Origin: Methanobrevibacter sp.
Lineage (GTDB): Archaea; Methanobacteriota; Methanobacteria; Methanobacteriales; Methanobacteriaceae
Reading direction: 5' to 3'
Length of the DNA: 64,000 nt
Assembly: GCF_015062985.1 (NCBI RefSeq)
Contig: NZ_SUTI01000009.1
Span: forward strand, 20,325 to 84,324
The stretch's first letter is position 1, and each line of letters opens with the position of its first letter. The notes below the pieces were generated by a model that did not search any database, had not been told where the DNA came from, and worked only from the letters and a program-made list of their open reading frames with translations. The translations under genes and the position numbers were made by a program. Of this stretch, positions 45,324-53,969 are shown piece by piece.

Positions 45324-45331
45324 AATATCAC

Positions 45332-46096
45332 TTATTTTCTAAATACATCAAACTCTTTTGGCATGAGAACGGATTTGATGTTTGAATTTACATCTCTCAA
45401 TTTATCAAAACTATCAAAACCACGAACGATAACGACCGGAAGACCTTCATCTGCCTGACCCATTATAAGAGATGCCGCAGATGCCAATTCATCGCAAGTT
45501 GCAATTTCAGTAGTTTCCAATTCCCTACCGTACAAATCCTTTTCACCGATTCTTTTCCAGATAGGTGAAATTCCAGAACATCCTATTGCAGTTCCAATAG
45601 CTCCAAATCTAAACGCTCTTCCTTGAGTATCCGTAATGATAACTGCAATTTCCACGCCGAATTCATTTTCTAAAAATTCACGAATTTGGAATGCAGACTT
45701 ATCTGCATCCTTAGGCATAGGGGTGGCTAAACCATCGCCAACATTTGACTCGTCAATGCCCGCATTAGCACATACAAAGCCATGAATTGTTTCAGTGATG
45801 ATGAAATTAGGTCCCACTTCCACAATTTCATTTGATTGTTGTATTATGGCTTCAACCAATTTAGGATCTTTTTTACATTGTTTAGCCAATTCCATTGCTT
45901 GGGTAGAAGGGGTCAAACCATCCAGTTCTATAAAGTTCTCTTCCGCTTTTGAAATTAAGGTTTCAGCAATCAATACAATGTCCCCATGGTTGAGATTGCA
46001 GCCCTGCTTTTCAACAGCTTCCTTAATAATTTCTGAAATATTGCTACTCCCATCAATAATGGGAATATTCTCTAAACCAAATAATTCAATGCTCAT
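45332..46096 (-). CDS. cofE: coenzyme F420-0:L-glutamate ligase (CofE)
   Basis: CofE adds glutamates to F420-0 with GTP. The 254-residue protein has the family segments HGDIVLIAETLISKAEE, ITDTQGRAFRFGAIGTAIG and GQADEGLPVVIVRGF. ATG 46096 is preferred because GATGATTATT lies just upstream; ATG 46105 is three codons longer and overlaps that word. It is the first gene of the F420 run; a U-rich stretch separates it from purO upstream. Confidence 0.95.
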   Translation of the reverse strand: MSIELFGLENIPIIDGSSNISEIIKEAVEKQGCNLNHGDIVLIAETLISKAEENFIELDGLTPSTQAMELAKQCKKDPKLVEAIIQQSNEIVEVGPNFIITETIHGFVCANAGIDESNVGDGLATPMPKDADKSAFQIREFLENEFGVEIAVIITDTQGRAFRFGAIGTAIGCSGISPIWKRIGEKDLYGRELETTEIATCDELASAASLIMGQADEGLPVVIVRGFDSFDKLRDVNSNIKSVLMPKEFDVFRK

Positions 46097-46107
46097 AATA
46101 ATCATCT

Positions 46108-46128
46108 GAAAAAATTAAAAAAAAGAAA
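46108..46128 (-). terminator. U-rich stretch between purO and cofE
   Basis: T-runs on the minus strand between the purO stop and the cofE start probably end the exbB-exbD-purO transcript and set the start of the F420 unit. Confidence 0.4.
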
Positions 46129-46130
46129 AA

Positions 46131-46757
46131 TTATGGATTATAGACATCAATAGCCCATTCTCCATCAAAAATTGCTGCTGAAGAGGTTACAGGTTTTTCA
46201 TAGTTTGCAAATGTACCCTCATCAAAAATAAATTTAGCTGAATCAGCAGATGTTTTCGCTTCAAATTCCACTTCATCAGGTACTTGACTGCCGTATGTTG
46301 AAATAAAAGCGGCTTTTCCGTATGGTACCTGTTCGACCAATATTTTTTTATCATTAACAATTCCGATATAGCAATCATATTCATCTTCGTTTTCGCTAGA
46401 TGAAACAACCGCCGCGATTCTAGGAGTATTATAATCATCCTTTTCATAATCCATTGTAAGCAATGAATATGCCATTGCATCTCTCATATTCATTCCTAAA
46501 GCGATTTTATCTGCTATAACATCTGTTTGAGCCCCATTGGATACAATTGCAATATCGTCAACGATACGAATACAATTATATGTAATATAAGGATTTTCAA
46601 AAATATCTTTTTCAAAACCTTCCTTCGGAACAATAGCTGAACGGGTTTCAAACTTCAGGCATTGCCTATTAGGAAATGACCTACTTGAAACTCTGTATGC
46701 TACGAAAGGTTTGCCATCACAATTCATTCCAGTTGATAAAATTCTTCCTGTATACAT
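46131..46757 (-). CDS. purO: archaeal IMP cyclohydrolase
   Basis: PurO closes the ring of formyl-AICAR to give IMP, the last step of purine synthesis in many archaea. The 208-residue protein opens with YTGRILSTGMNCDGKPFVAYRVSSRSFP (split here: GRILSTGMN then YRVSSRSFPNR) and has SNGAQTDVIADKI. ATG 46757 is chosen because GAGGAATG is upstream of it; the in-frame ATG at 46763 overlaps that ribosome site. It lies seven bases past exbD, an association without an obvious functional logic. Confidence 0.92.
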   Translation of the reverse strand: MYTGRILSTGMNCDGKPFVAYRVSSRSFPNRQCLKFETRSAIVPKEGFEKDIFENPYITYNCIRIVDDIAIVSNGAQTDVIADKIALGMNMRDAMAYSLLTMDYEKDDYNTPRIAAVVSSSENEDEYDCYIGIVNDKKILVEQVPYGKAAFISTYGSQVPDEVEFEAKTSADSAKFIFDEGTFANYEKPVTSSAAIFDGEWAIDVYNP

Positions 46758-46770
46758 TTTCATTCCTCAA

Positions 46771-47184
46771 TTAAAGTTGTGGACGTTGAACAGCTTGCTC
46801 TGGTGAGATACCGCTTGGAGTCTTAATATCGATTTCACCAGGTTTAATAATAATTTGACCTTCATCCATTACTTTTGCTTGGACACCAACAGCACTGCCC
46901 GATATTGCATCTGAGCGGTCTTGTCCATTTACTGTAACCTTATGCAAATTGGCCACAGGAACTATATAATATTCCTGGTCTCCAGTGACATCAGTGACAT
47001 TTGGCTTTCCACTCGCATCCTCTGCAACATCTGCAGCGTCCGTTTGAACATCAGTAGCTGAAAAGTTACTTGTTACAACTAAAAATATCATTATAGTGAA
47101 CAGAATATCAATGAAAGGAACCAGATTGATATTTGGTTTTTGATCTGAAATTTTCTTTTTATGCTTTCCAACATCAATTGCCAT
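46771..47184 (-). CDS. exbD: ExbD/TolR family proton-channel subunit
   Basis: The 137-residue protein has one N-terminal membrane segment with the essential Asp26 in LVPFIDILFTIMIFLVV, followed by an extracellular domain. With ExbB/TolQ it forms a motor driven by ions. Archaea with pseudomurein walls lack an outer membrane and TonB, so the partner it drives is unknown. AGGTGATTAT precedes the ATG. It begins eight bases after exbB. Confidence 0.85.
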   Translation of the reverse strand: MAIDVGKHKKKISDQKPNINLVPFIDILFTIMIFLVVTSNFSATDVQTDAADVAEDASGKPNVTDVTGDQEYYIVPVANLHKVTVNGQDRSDAISGSAVGVQAKVMDEGQIIIKPGEIDIKTPSGISPEQAVQRPQL

Positions 47185-47192
47185 ATAATCAC

Positions 47193-48032
47193 CTATTGTT
47201 TCAGTTTACTTTCAGTAATTTCAGCATTAACATTACATTTTTCCAATATGATATTTGAAATACTTTTATCCAACATACTCGGTTTGAAAGAAACCTTAAT
47301 ATTTGCATAAGGATCTGAAATTAATCTGGTGTTTACAACGCCTTCTGCTTCCTGCAATGCATCAAGAGCACATTCCACATTTGAATCCACTCTTACTTTA
47401 ACTACAGCATATCCCCAGTTGGTCATTTTTGTAGCAAGCTCAATTTTATCCATTTCAGCTTCAATGAGCCCTTGGATATAAGTATAAAGTGGCAATAATA
47501 CAATAGCAACGAAAAGACCCATGATGGTAGTTGTTAAAGCAACATAAATCCCTTCAGCCATCGCAGCAGAGTCAGGGTGAACACCTAATGACTTAAAGGT
47601 CATCCAAATACCAATAACAGTACCTATCAAACCTAAAAAAGGAGCTAGTTCAGTTATTGTTTTAATTGTGTTTAACCCTTTGGTCATTTTGGCAACTTCA
47701 ACGATGAAAATCTGCTCCATACTTTCCTCAACTTCGGTTTTATTTTTATAACCTATCTTTAAAGTTTCGGAAATAATCCTGGAAATAGGGTTTTTATAAT
47801 TGTTGATTTGCTTTAAAGCTTCAACAGCACCGCCCCTTTCCATGGATGCTGTAACAATACCAAAAATTTCAGTTGTATCTACTTTACTAATTTTTTTTAG
47901 ATATGCAATCTTTCTTAATGCGATAATAATACCATAAACACCAATGAAGAGAATTACATATGCGATAATTCCTCCCTGTGTAAAAATATCGACTACCCCA
48001 TCAATAAAAGGCATTATAAACTCTATAATCAT
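47193..48032 (-). CDS. exbB: MotA/TolQ/ExbB proton-channel family protein
   Basis: The 279-residue protein has three membrane segments in the MotA/TolQ/ExbB arrangement: one near residue 22, then GLNTIKTITELAPFLGLIGT and LTTTIMGLFVAIVLLPLY with the conserved pore-lining Thr. The long cytoplasmic loop between segments 1 and 2 fits ExbB. The C-terminal 70 residues form an extra HMA-like or ferredoxin-like domain (RVDSNVECALDALQEAEGVV). ATG 48032 is chosen over 48038 because GAGG abuts the latter. It pairs with exbD. Confidence 0.86.
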   Translation of the reverse strand: MIIEFIMPFIDGVVDIFTQGGIIAYVILFIGVYGIIIALRKIAYLKKISKVDTTEIFGIVTASMERGGAVEALKQINNYKNPISRIISETLKIGYKNKTEVEESMEQIFIVEVAKMTKGLNTIKTITELAPFLGLIGTVIGIWMTFKSLGVHPDSAAMAEGIYVALTTTIMGLFVAIVLLPLYTYIQGLIEAEMDKIELATKMTNWGYAVVKVRVDSNVECALDALQEAEGVVNTRLISDPYANIKVSFKPSMLDKSISNIILEKCNVNAEITESKLKQ

Positions 48033-48126
48033 TTTCATCCTCTATACAATTACATTGAATAATTTACTTATAAAAATAGTTTTATCCATTCATATACTTA
48101 AATATTATTTAAAAAAAAGAGAAAAG

Positions 48127-48741
48127 TCATTTCATTTTAGAAACAGTAGCCCAAGAGCGTCTAACAAAATCGGGCATTTCATCATAGGTATAATTTTCTA
48201 AAAATTTTTTTGTTGTGGGATCTGAAGGATAACCGGAACCTATGCCTCCTTGTTTGATATACTCCTTATTTATTTCAGCAATATGCAAATCCCTTTCGGC
48301 TTTTGCTATGATTGAAGCTGCACTAACTTCCACATATTTGTCATCAGCCTTATGTTCAGCAATGACATCAATACCTGTATCGTTGCGTAAGTTTTCCTGA
48401 AATCTCTCAGCTTTAACATCAACGGCATCAACAATAGCTTTTTCAGGCTTCAATTTTAAAAGAATACTCTCCATTGCATTCTTTTCGATTTCATTAAGGT
48501 TGATACCACTGGCCCTCATCTCATCGATTTCACGAGCGGAAATTACAACAATTTCATAATCAAACATTTTACGTAATTTCCGAGATAGGATAGTGCGTCT
48601 ATTTGGAGTAAGCCTTTTAGAATCCTTTACGCCCATCCTTTCAAGGACCTTTTCCATTTTTTCAGGAACAATAATCCCAGCAATAACCATAGGGCCTAAA
48701 ACAGACCCTCTACCAGCTTCATCTATACCTAAAATATCCAT
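48127..48741 (-). CDS. rnhB: ribonuclease HII
   Basis: RNase HII removes ribonucleotides and RNA primers from DNA. The 204-residue protein has the catalytic DEAGRGSVLGPM start, the second acidic site in KAIVDAVDVK, and ASIIAKAERD with the family Lys. The C-terminal region has SGYPSDPTTKKFL. The ATG has no clear ribosome site beyond CTGAT. It lies between mreB-like and exbB, with U-rich gaps on both sides, so it may be transcribed alone. Confidence 0.94.
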   Translation of the reverse strand: MDILGIDEAGRGSVLGPMVIAGIIVPEKMEKVLERMGVKDSKRLTPNRRTILSRKLRKMFDYEIVVISAREIDEMRASGINLNEIEKNAMESILLKLKPEKAIVDAVDVKAERFQENLRNDTGIDVIAEHKADDKYVEVSAASIIAKAERDLHIAEINKEYIKQGGIGSGYPSDPTTKKFLENYTYDEMPDFVRRSWATVSKMK

Positions 48742-48785
48742 AAAAATCAGTAATAAAAAAAGAAAAAAGGAAATAAATATATTAT
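48742..48785 (-). terminator. U-tract region after the mreB-like gene
   Basis: T-runs of 6 to 7 bases on the minus strand follow the stop codon of the mreB-like gene and precede rnhB. Confidence 0.4.
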
Positions 48786-49859
48786 TTATTTCATAGCTTT
48801 TAAACGAACTTCCGGTTCTAAAGCGAGTGGTTCAGCAGCAACAATAGCTGTACCTTTTGCTACAACAGTCATTGGGTCATCGGAAATTTCTATAGGAATT
48901 CCGATTTCATCAAAGATTCTGGTTTTGATACCACGGAGTCTGGAAGTTCCACCAACTGCAACTGCATTGTTGTATACGCCCATCATTAATTCCGGAGATA
49001 ATCTTTCTAATATTAAATTTAAACCACCGACAATTTGTTGCATATATGGTTCGACAGCCTCTGCAACAAGCACTGAATCAATGATAACTTTTTTAGGCCT
49101 GTTAGTCTCTAAGGATTTACCTATGACTTCAACACTTAAGTTTTCAAGTTGTTCTGAACATTGGACCATACCAACTTCTATTTTTGCAGATTCCGCATCA
49201 TGAATACCAATAGCTACATCGTATTTTTCTGCTACAAGCTCGACAATTCTATTATCAATATCGTCTCCACCACATCTAACTGTTTCAATATCGTTAATAC
49301 CACCAAGAGAAATAATCACCACATCAGTTGAACCTGCACCAATATCCACAACCATAGTTCCGTTAGGTTCTGCAATAGGCAAACCTGCGCCGATAGCAGC
49401 AGCTAATCCTTCACTAATGACCAAAATATTTTGTGCACCGGCTTTTCTACCGATTTCTTCAGCAGCATTCTTTTCTACTTCAGAAGCATCACCAGGAATA
49501 CCAATGACAATTCTTCCAACACTTTCCCCTTCATTAATACCAATTTGCATAGCCTTAATTAGTAAAGCTTGTGCTTGAACAACGTTTTCTATTACTCCTT
49601 TTTTCAAAGGTCTTACTGCAAGAATATCTTCAGGAGTTCTTCCAAGCATCCTTTTAGCTTCTTCACCGACTGCTAAAACTTCTGAAGGATCATCTTTTTT
49701 AACTGCTACAACAGATGGGATTTGGTATAAATCAAATTTATCACCTGAAGGTTTTGCAATTACAGTATTTAAAGTTCCTAAATCAATTCCTAAACTATTG
49801 CTGATGACTTTAGTGTCAAAAACTTGTGGTTCTTCCTCTTCTCTTCCAAAAATATTCAT
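48786..49859 (-). CDS. MreB/Hsp70-like actin-fold protein
   Basis: The 357-residue protein has the actin ATPase fold: phosphate-1 loop SLGIDLGTLNT, phosphate-2 loop MVVDIGAGSTDVVIIS, GGDDIDNR and the adenosine motif VAVGGTSRLRG. The pattern is closest to MreB rather than DnaK, and its length (about 340 for MreB) fits. In pseudomurein-walled methanogens such proteins are thought to guide wall synthesis or shape. GGAGGAAT precedes the ATG. The upstream gene ends two bases before it and probably encodes a partner. Confidence 0.8.
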   Translation of the reverse strand: MNIFGREEEEPQVFDTKVISNSLGIDLGTLNTVIAKPSGDKFDLYQIPSVVAVKKDDPSEVLAVGEEAKRMLGRTPEDILAVRPLKKGVIENVVQAQALLIKAMQIGINEGESVGRIVIGIPGDASEVEKNAAEEIGRKAGAQNILVISEGLAAAIGAGLPIAEPNGTMVVDIGAGSTDVVIISLGGINDIETVRCGGDDIDNRIVELVAEKYDVAIGIHDAESAKIEVGMVQCSEQLENLSVEVIGKSLETNRPKKVIIDSVLVAEAVEPYMQQIVGGLNLILERLSPELMMGVYNNAVAVGGTSRLRGIKTRIFDEIGIPIEISDDPMTVVAKGTAIVAAEPLALEPEVRLKAMK

Positions 49860-49861
49860 GA

Positions 49862-50500
49862 TTATTCCTCCGTTACAATATCTTTAAAATCTATAACGAA
49901 AATTCTGTTAGATGTAGCTATACTTTGAACTTTCCTAATGTCTTCATCTCTCTCAACTGAAATTAAAATTGTTGATAAAACTACTTCATTTGCATTATAA
50001 AATGGCTTTAAAGCAGATTTGATGAAATTAGGTAGTTTAACTTCGTCACTTAAATTCATATCAATGAAGCCAGTTGTCTGCGATTCCTGTAATATCGCAA
50101 AAGGCATTCTTGTTTTTTCGATTTTTGATACAACATCTCTGATGGTATCATCGGGCGCAATTAATACCATTAAATTTGATTCATCAGTAAGGTACTTTCT
50201 TAAAACCCTAACATAAGCCCCTCCGCATTGTCGGGAATATGTTTTGAATTCATCAATGAGAATGGAATTTCCATAAAGCATGATGAAATCAAATTTTTTA
50301 TCAAGATTGCCTTCCTTTAATATAACATGTTCGCGAAACAGTATTTTCACACTGTGATTAGATGCAATAGCCCTATAAGCCATCTGGTCAACTAAATCAG
50401 CGTTTCCTGCAATAATACACCAGGTTTTTTCAATTTCACTGGGACCATCAGGTGAAGCTCTTGCAGCCTGCATAAGAACACGTATATTATTTTCTATCAT
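49862..50500 (-). CDS. unknown soluble protein coupled to the mreB-like gene
   Basis: The 212-residue protein has no signal peptide, membrane segment or cysteine motif. Its pattern of alternating strands and helices (TWCIIAGNADLVDQMAYRAI, FDFIMLYGNSILIDEF, LMVLIAPDDTIRDVVSKIE) suggests a Rossmann-like fold. I do not recognise the family. It ends two bases before the mreB-like gene, so the two are almost certainly co-expressed; a regulator or assembly partner of the actin-like protein is plausible. ATG 50500 is listed, and an in-frame ATG at 50473 is an alternative. Confidence 0.68.
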   Translation of the reverse strand: MIENNIRVLMQAARASPDGPSEIEKTWCIIAGNADLVDQMAYRAIASNHSVKILFREHVILKEGNLDKKFDFIMLYGNSILIDEFKTYSRQCGGAYVRVLRKYLTDESNLMVLIAPDDTIRDVVSKIEKTRMPFAILQESQTTGFIDMNLSDEVKLPNFIKSALKPFYNANEVVLSTILISVERDEDIRKVQSIATSNRIFVIDFKDIVTEE

Positions 50501-50907
50501 TTAATTACTCGCATCAATATTAATCTAAGTTCATTTGACTAAAACACGCCTAATTTCCATTTAAAATTTAAATTTAACATTTAAACTTAAAGAAATGGCT
50601 AACTGAATGTTAAAGTCTAACAATTAATATTTATTAAAAATATTATTATATATATTTTATCTTTTAAGGTTACATTTTAAAAAAAATGGAAAAATATAAT
50701 TTAAAAATAAAAAAAAAGCAAAAAAAAGTAAATAAAAACGAAAACATAATAATTACTATAAGTAAATTATTTAAAAATTAAATAATAAGTTATTTAAAAT
50801 AAAAATAACAGAAGTTATGCAATAAATTAATGAACAGATGAGAATAAAGTGAAAAAAAAGATAAAATTAATAAGAAATAAAATTAAATCTAATAGTGGAG
50901 TTTGAAT
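50501..50907. promoter_or_regulatory. AT-rich divergent intergenic region with A-tracts
   Basis: About 400 bases without a gene separate the leftward mreB unit from the rightward lipid/sortase unit. TTATATATATTTTATC at about 50647 is the best TATA candidate. A dense set of A-tracts at about 50685-50760 suggests intrinsically curved DNA. No clear hairpin, riboswitch or origin-type repeat was seen. Confidence 0.4.
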
Positions 50908-51603
50908 ATGAATATTAAGGATACGAATATGAAAAATTTTATAGCAATTTCAGATTTCATATCATTATTGAATATGAGTTCAGGATTTCTGGCCATAATA
51001 TGTTCCATAAACAAGGATTTTCACATGGCTGCAATTCTAATGATTATTGCAATCATATTCGACTCAACAGATGGTTGGGTAGCACGTAAAATAAATAGAC
51101 AAGATGAACTAGGCTTTGGGAAAAATATCGATTCATTATCAGATATTGTTTCATTTGGAGTTGCACCATCAATATTTCTTTATACATGCATTAACACCAC
51201 CCCAAGCATATTTCAAATAATAGTAATATTAACCAGCTTATTAATTGTCATCTGCGGAATATTAAGATTAACAAGATATAATGTAATTGCCGGGAAGATT
51301 GAAACAAGCGACTTTATAGGATTTCCAATTCCAGGAATATCCCTAATAATTGCTTCATTTTACCTGAGCGGATTATTTAATTCATACATTGCAATAATAC
51401 TAAGCATAATTGTTTCATTAATTATGATAAGTAACATCAGATATCCGAAATTTGACAATATGCCGTTAATCGCCATATCATGCATACTTATCCTATTACT
51501 AATCCTTCAAATTAACATCACACTATTCAATGTCAATATTCCTGCATTTTTATTGCTATTATTCTGCCTATACTACCTAATAATTAATTTAATTAAAAAA
51601 TGA
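50908..51603 (+). CDS. CDP-alcohol phosphatidyltransferase, probable archaetidylserine synthase
   Basis: This membrane enzyme replaces CMP on CDP-archaeol with an alcohol, probably serine. The 231-residue protein has the complete signature DGWVAR-x8-G-x3-D-x3-D in DSTDGWVARKINRQDELGFG and KNIDSLSD, with six or more membrane segments. SFGVAP after the motif is typical of serine transferases (PssA type). ATG 50908 follows GTGGAG by seven bases. A class assignment to serine rather than inositol or glycerol is from that motif only. Confidence 0.85.
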   Translation: MNIKDTNMKNFIAISDFISLLNMSSGFLAIICSINKDFHMAAILMIIAIIFDSTDGWVARKINRQDELGFGKNIDSLSDIVSFGVAPSIFLYTCINTTPSIFQIIVILTSLLIVICGILRLTRYNVIAGKIETSDFIGFPIPGISLIIASFYLSGLFNSYIAIILSIIVSLIMISNIRYPKFDNMPLIAISCILILLLILQINITLFNVNIPAFLLLLFCLYYLIINLIKK

Positions 51604-51665
51604 GAACCCCATACTCCTATTAATTAAATTAACCATCTTGATTATTAAAATTAGGAGTATAAATA

Positions 51666-52835
51666 ATGAATAATAAAAAACCAAGAGATCCATTATACCC
51701 AAGAGGTTTTGAAGAAACAGAAGAGCTGAAAAAACAGATTTCTGAAAATTATCCGAAACCAAGTAAAAAAGATGAGGAATTGACACTTTTAAAACGACTG
51801 AATCATAAAATTGGAATTTATCTACATCCCAATTCAGTTGAAATAACTGATGATGAAAAAAAGAAGAAAATTGGAGTGATAATTACCACATTAATACTGG
51901 TGACATTGATCAGTTCAGCATATTATTTTATAATTTACGAACCCTATCAGGAAGAATTGACACTTGCAAAGACAACAAAGCTTAATGAGCTGCATGATCT
52001 GTATTGCGGTGCATTAACAACATCTCCCCACGAATTTTTCCTGGAAAGTAAAATTAAAGATGCCAATAATCCTCATGAAGTCGAACAAATAGACATTATG
52101 ACTCCCGCAACAAAAGATTGGAAATCATTTCATAAAAAATCCATCAATTCAAATCATGACAAGTACAACAGGACAATGATAGTATACTCCAATGAAAGCA
52201 AAAATGTTATTCTTCCCATGAACAAAGCAATGAAAATCGTTAATGAAAATTCAGCGGAAGTGTTGTCTAAAATTAAATTTGAAGAACCGAACACAGTATC
52301 AGTACCCATTATGGTTTCAAGATTGCAGGCCGGAGCGGGACTTATTAGCGTAGGCAGCATCGTAGACATCTACACAAACAACAATTATACGAATGAAAGT
52401 GGTTCTTCCACAAATTCCAGTCCGGACATAAGCGGATGTACAGTTTTATCAATAATGAGATATGAAGAAAATGGAGAAATTGATTCTGAATATTCCAAAT
52501 CAAACACAATAGTTAAGGGGAATAACACTAACCCTCATGAAAATACAAAGGAATTCTCATCGGATGTATTGGAGCTTATCAAAGGATCCATACTTAATGG
52601 TTATGATGAAAAGGAAACATTTAAAATGTTAGAAGGTTATGGAGTGAAATTATCAAATTATGAGCGGCAAATTAATTTAGGGGATTTGGATGCCCAGTAT
52701 ATGCTTTTAATTGAAACTCCTCAAGACAAAGTGGATTATGTCCTGAACAATATGGATAACATCGTATTAACAATACCGACAAACCATGCCCCTGATTGGA
52801 TGATTAATGAAATCAACTCAACATACCAAAATTGA
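51666..52835 (+). CDS. single-pass membrane protein, DUF515-like, with SAF/CpaB-like segment
   Basis: The 389-residue protein has a soluble N-terminal 75 residues, one membrane segment (VIITTLILVTLISSAYYFII, about 77-96) and a large presumably external domain. SVPIMVSRLQAGAGLISVGS followed by VDIYTN resembles the RcpC/CpaB region that follows a SAF domain in pilus assembly proteins. I recall a DUF515 family with this layout in methanogens, but cannot verify it. Its neighbours are a lipid synthase and a sortase, which points to a cell-envelope role. No ribosome site is clear beyond GGAGTATAAATA. Confidence 0.62.
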   Translation: MNNKKPRDPLYPRGFEETEELKKQISENYPKPSKKDEELTLLKRLNHKIGIYLHPNSVEITDDEKKKKIGVIITTLILVTLISSAYYFIIYEPYQEELTLAKTTKLNELHDLYCGALTTSPHEFFLESKIKDANNPHEVEQIDIMTPATKDWKSFHKKSINSNHDKYNRTMIVYSNESKNVILPMNKAMKIVNENSAEVLSKIKFEEPNTVSVPIMVSRLQAGAGLISVGSIVDIYTNNNYTNESGSSTNSSPDISGCTVLSIMRYEENGEIDSEYSKSNTIVKGNNTNPHENTKEFSSDVLELIKGSILNGYDEKETFKMLEGYGVKLSNYERQINLGDLDAQYMLLIETPQDKVDYVLNNMDNIVLTIPTNHAPDWMINEINSTYQN

Positions 52836-52863
52836 ATAATATTATTATATTAGATATGACAAA

Positions 52864-53598
52864 ATGACTATTATGAATAAACCTAGAATTTCAACTATAA
52901 TAGTTATAATTTGTATACTGATTATAGGTCTATATGCAGCTGGGGAAGTAAACTACTTCTCAACAAAAATAGTTACTGAAAAAAATGTTGACTCCCCCGT
53001 CATATCAATACCTAAAATTGGTGTCAATGAAAAAATCAATTTTGAATCACTGAATCAAGGTGTTTTGATTGATCCTCCAGAAAAAGTCCCATTGGAAGGA
53101 CCAATTGTACTATACGGCCATAGAACCCTTCAAGGTTCTCCATTTTTAAGATTAAATGAGCTTTCTGCTGGAGACAAATTACTTCTGGAATGGCCGGGAA
53201 TTGGAGAAATAGAATACACTGTAACAAATAGTAAAATCGTGCCTGCAACCTACTCTGCAGAGTTTGAAGGTGCTTCAAAAATTTATCTGATAACATGCGA
53301 TCCAATCGGTTCAACTGAAAATAGATTAATTATAGAAGGGGAAGCCTCAAATCAAAGCCCTATAAATAATCAGATCATTAGTGATAACCCTCAAGAATCA
53401 AATGCACTTATGATAACTGCGGCATTTCTAATTATTGGACTTATATTCAGTTTCTTATATCCAAAAGACAATAGGATTTACATTTTAGTAACAGTGCTGA
53501 TAATATCCGCATTACTGTTCTATTTCTGCCTCAATCCTATACCATCTGAACTAATATATGATAAAATATCATTTTTAAACGGAGGGTCATTTAATTGA
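52864..53598 (+). CDS. sortase (class D/E-like transpeptidase)
   Basis: Sortases cut a sorting signal and attach proteins to envelope components or pilins. The 244-residue protein has an N-terminal membrane anchor (10-27), then the sortase barrel with catalytic His86 in LYGHRT, Cys145 in LITCDP and Arg154 in ENRLIIEG. Two further membrane segments close the C-terminus. No LPxTG-type substrate is encoded nearby. ATG 52873 is a possible later start. Its end overlaps mptD by four bases. Confidence 0.88.
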   Translation: MTIMNKPRISTIIVIICILIIGLYAAGEVNYFSTKIVTEKNVDSPVISIPKIGVNEKINFESLNQGVLIDPPEKVPLEGPIVLYGHRTLQGSPFLRLNELSAGDKLLLEWPGIGEIEYTVTNSKIVPATYSAEFEGASKIYLITCDPIGSTENRLIIEGEASNQSPINNQIISDNPQESNALMITAAFLIIGLIFSFLYPKDNRIYILVTVLIISALLFYFCLNPIPSELIYDKISFLNGGSFN

Positions 53599-53966
53599 AC
53601 GTGGATGAAAAATATTTTTCTAACATTACCTCAAGAGAAAGGGCAATTTTCGAAGGTGCAATAAGCATGGGTGCATTATTCCACCAATTCGTTGGAACAC
53701 CCGTCAACAAGAATACCAAAGAGGGCTTAGAGAAAAGCATGGAAGACTCTTTGAAACTGCAGCCTGCAATCGAGGACGTTGAAGTTAAAATCAGATTCGA
53801 CAAACTTGAAGAATCAATGACTGAATTTGACTATACCTCACTCAATGGTGATATGCTGGATGTTAGAATATATACAAAAGTAGAAAACGTAAAAGCGGTT
53901 ATAAGAATAGAGTTCATTGAAGAACTAAACTATCCTTTAATGTATGTTGAAAATATTGAAGATTAA
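53595..53966 (+). CDS. mptD: archaeal dihydroneopterin aldolase (MptD, DUF372)
   Basis: MptD makes 6-hydroxymethyl-7,8-dihydropterin for methanopterin. The 123-residue protein has RERAIFEGAISMGALFHQF and GTPVNKNTKEGLEKSMEDS, the family core, with the conserved Glu and His. The start codon is TTG 53595 with GGAGGG eight bases upstream, overlapping the sortase stop. A coupling of a pterin enzyme to a sortase has no obvious logic. It is convergent with mfnA, three bases apart. Confidence 0.88.
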   Translation: MNVDEKYFSNITSRERAIFEGAISMGALFHQFVGTPVNKNTKEGLEKSMEDSLKLQPAIEDVEVKIRFDKLEESMTEFDYTSLNGDMLDVRIYTKVENVKAVIRIEFIEELNYPLMYVENIED

Positions 53967-53969
53967 AAG

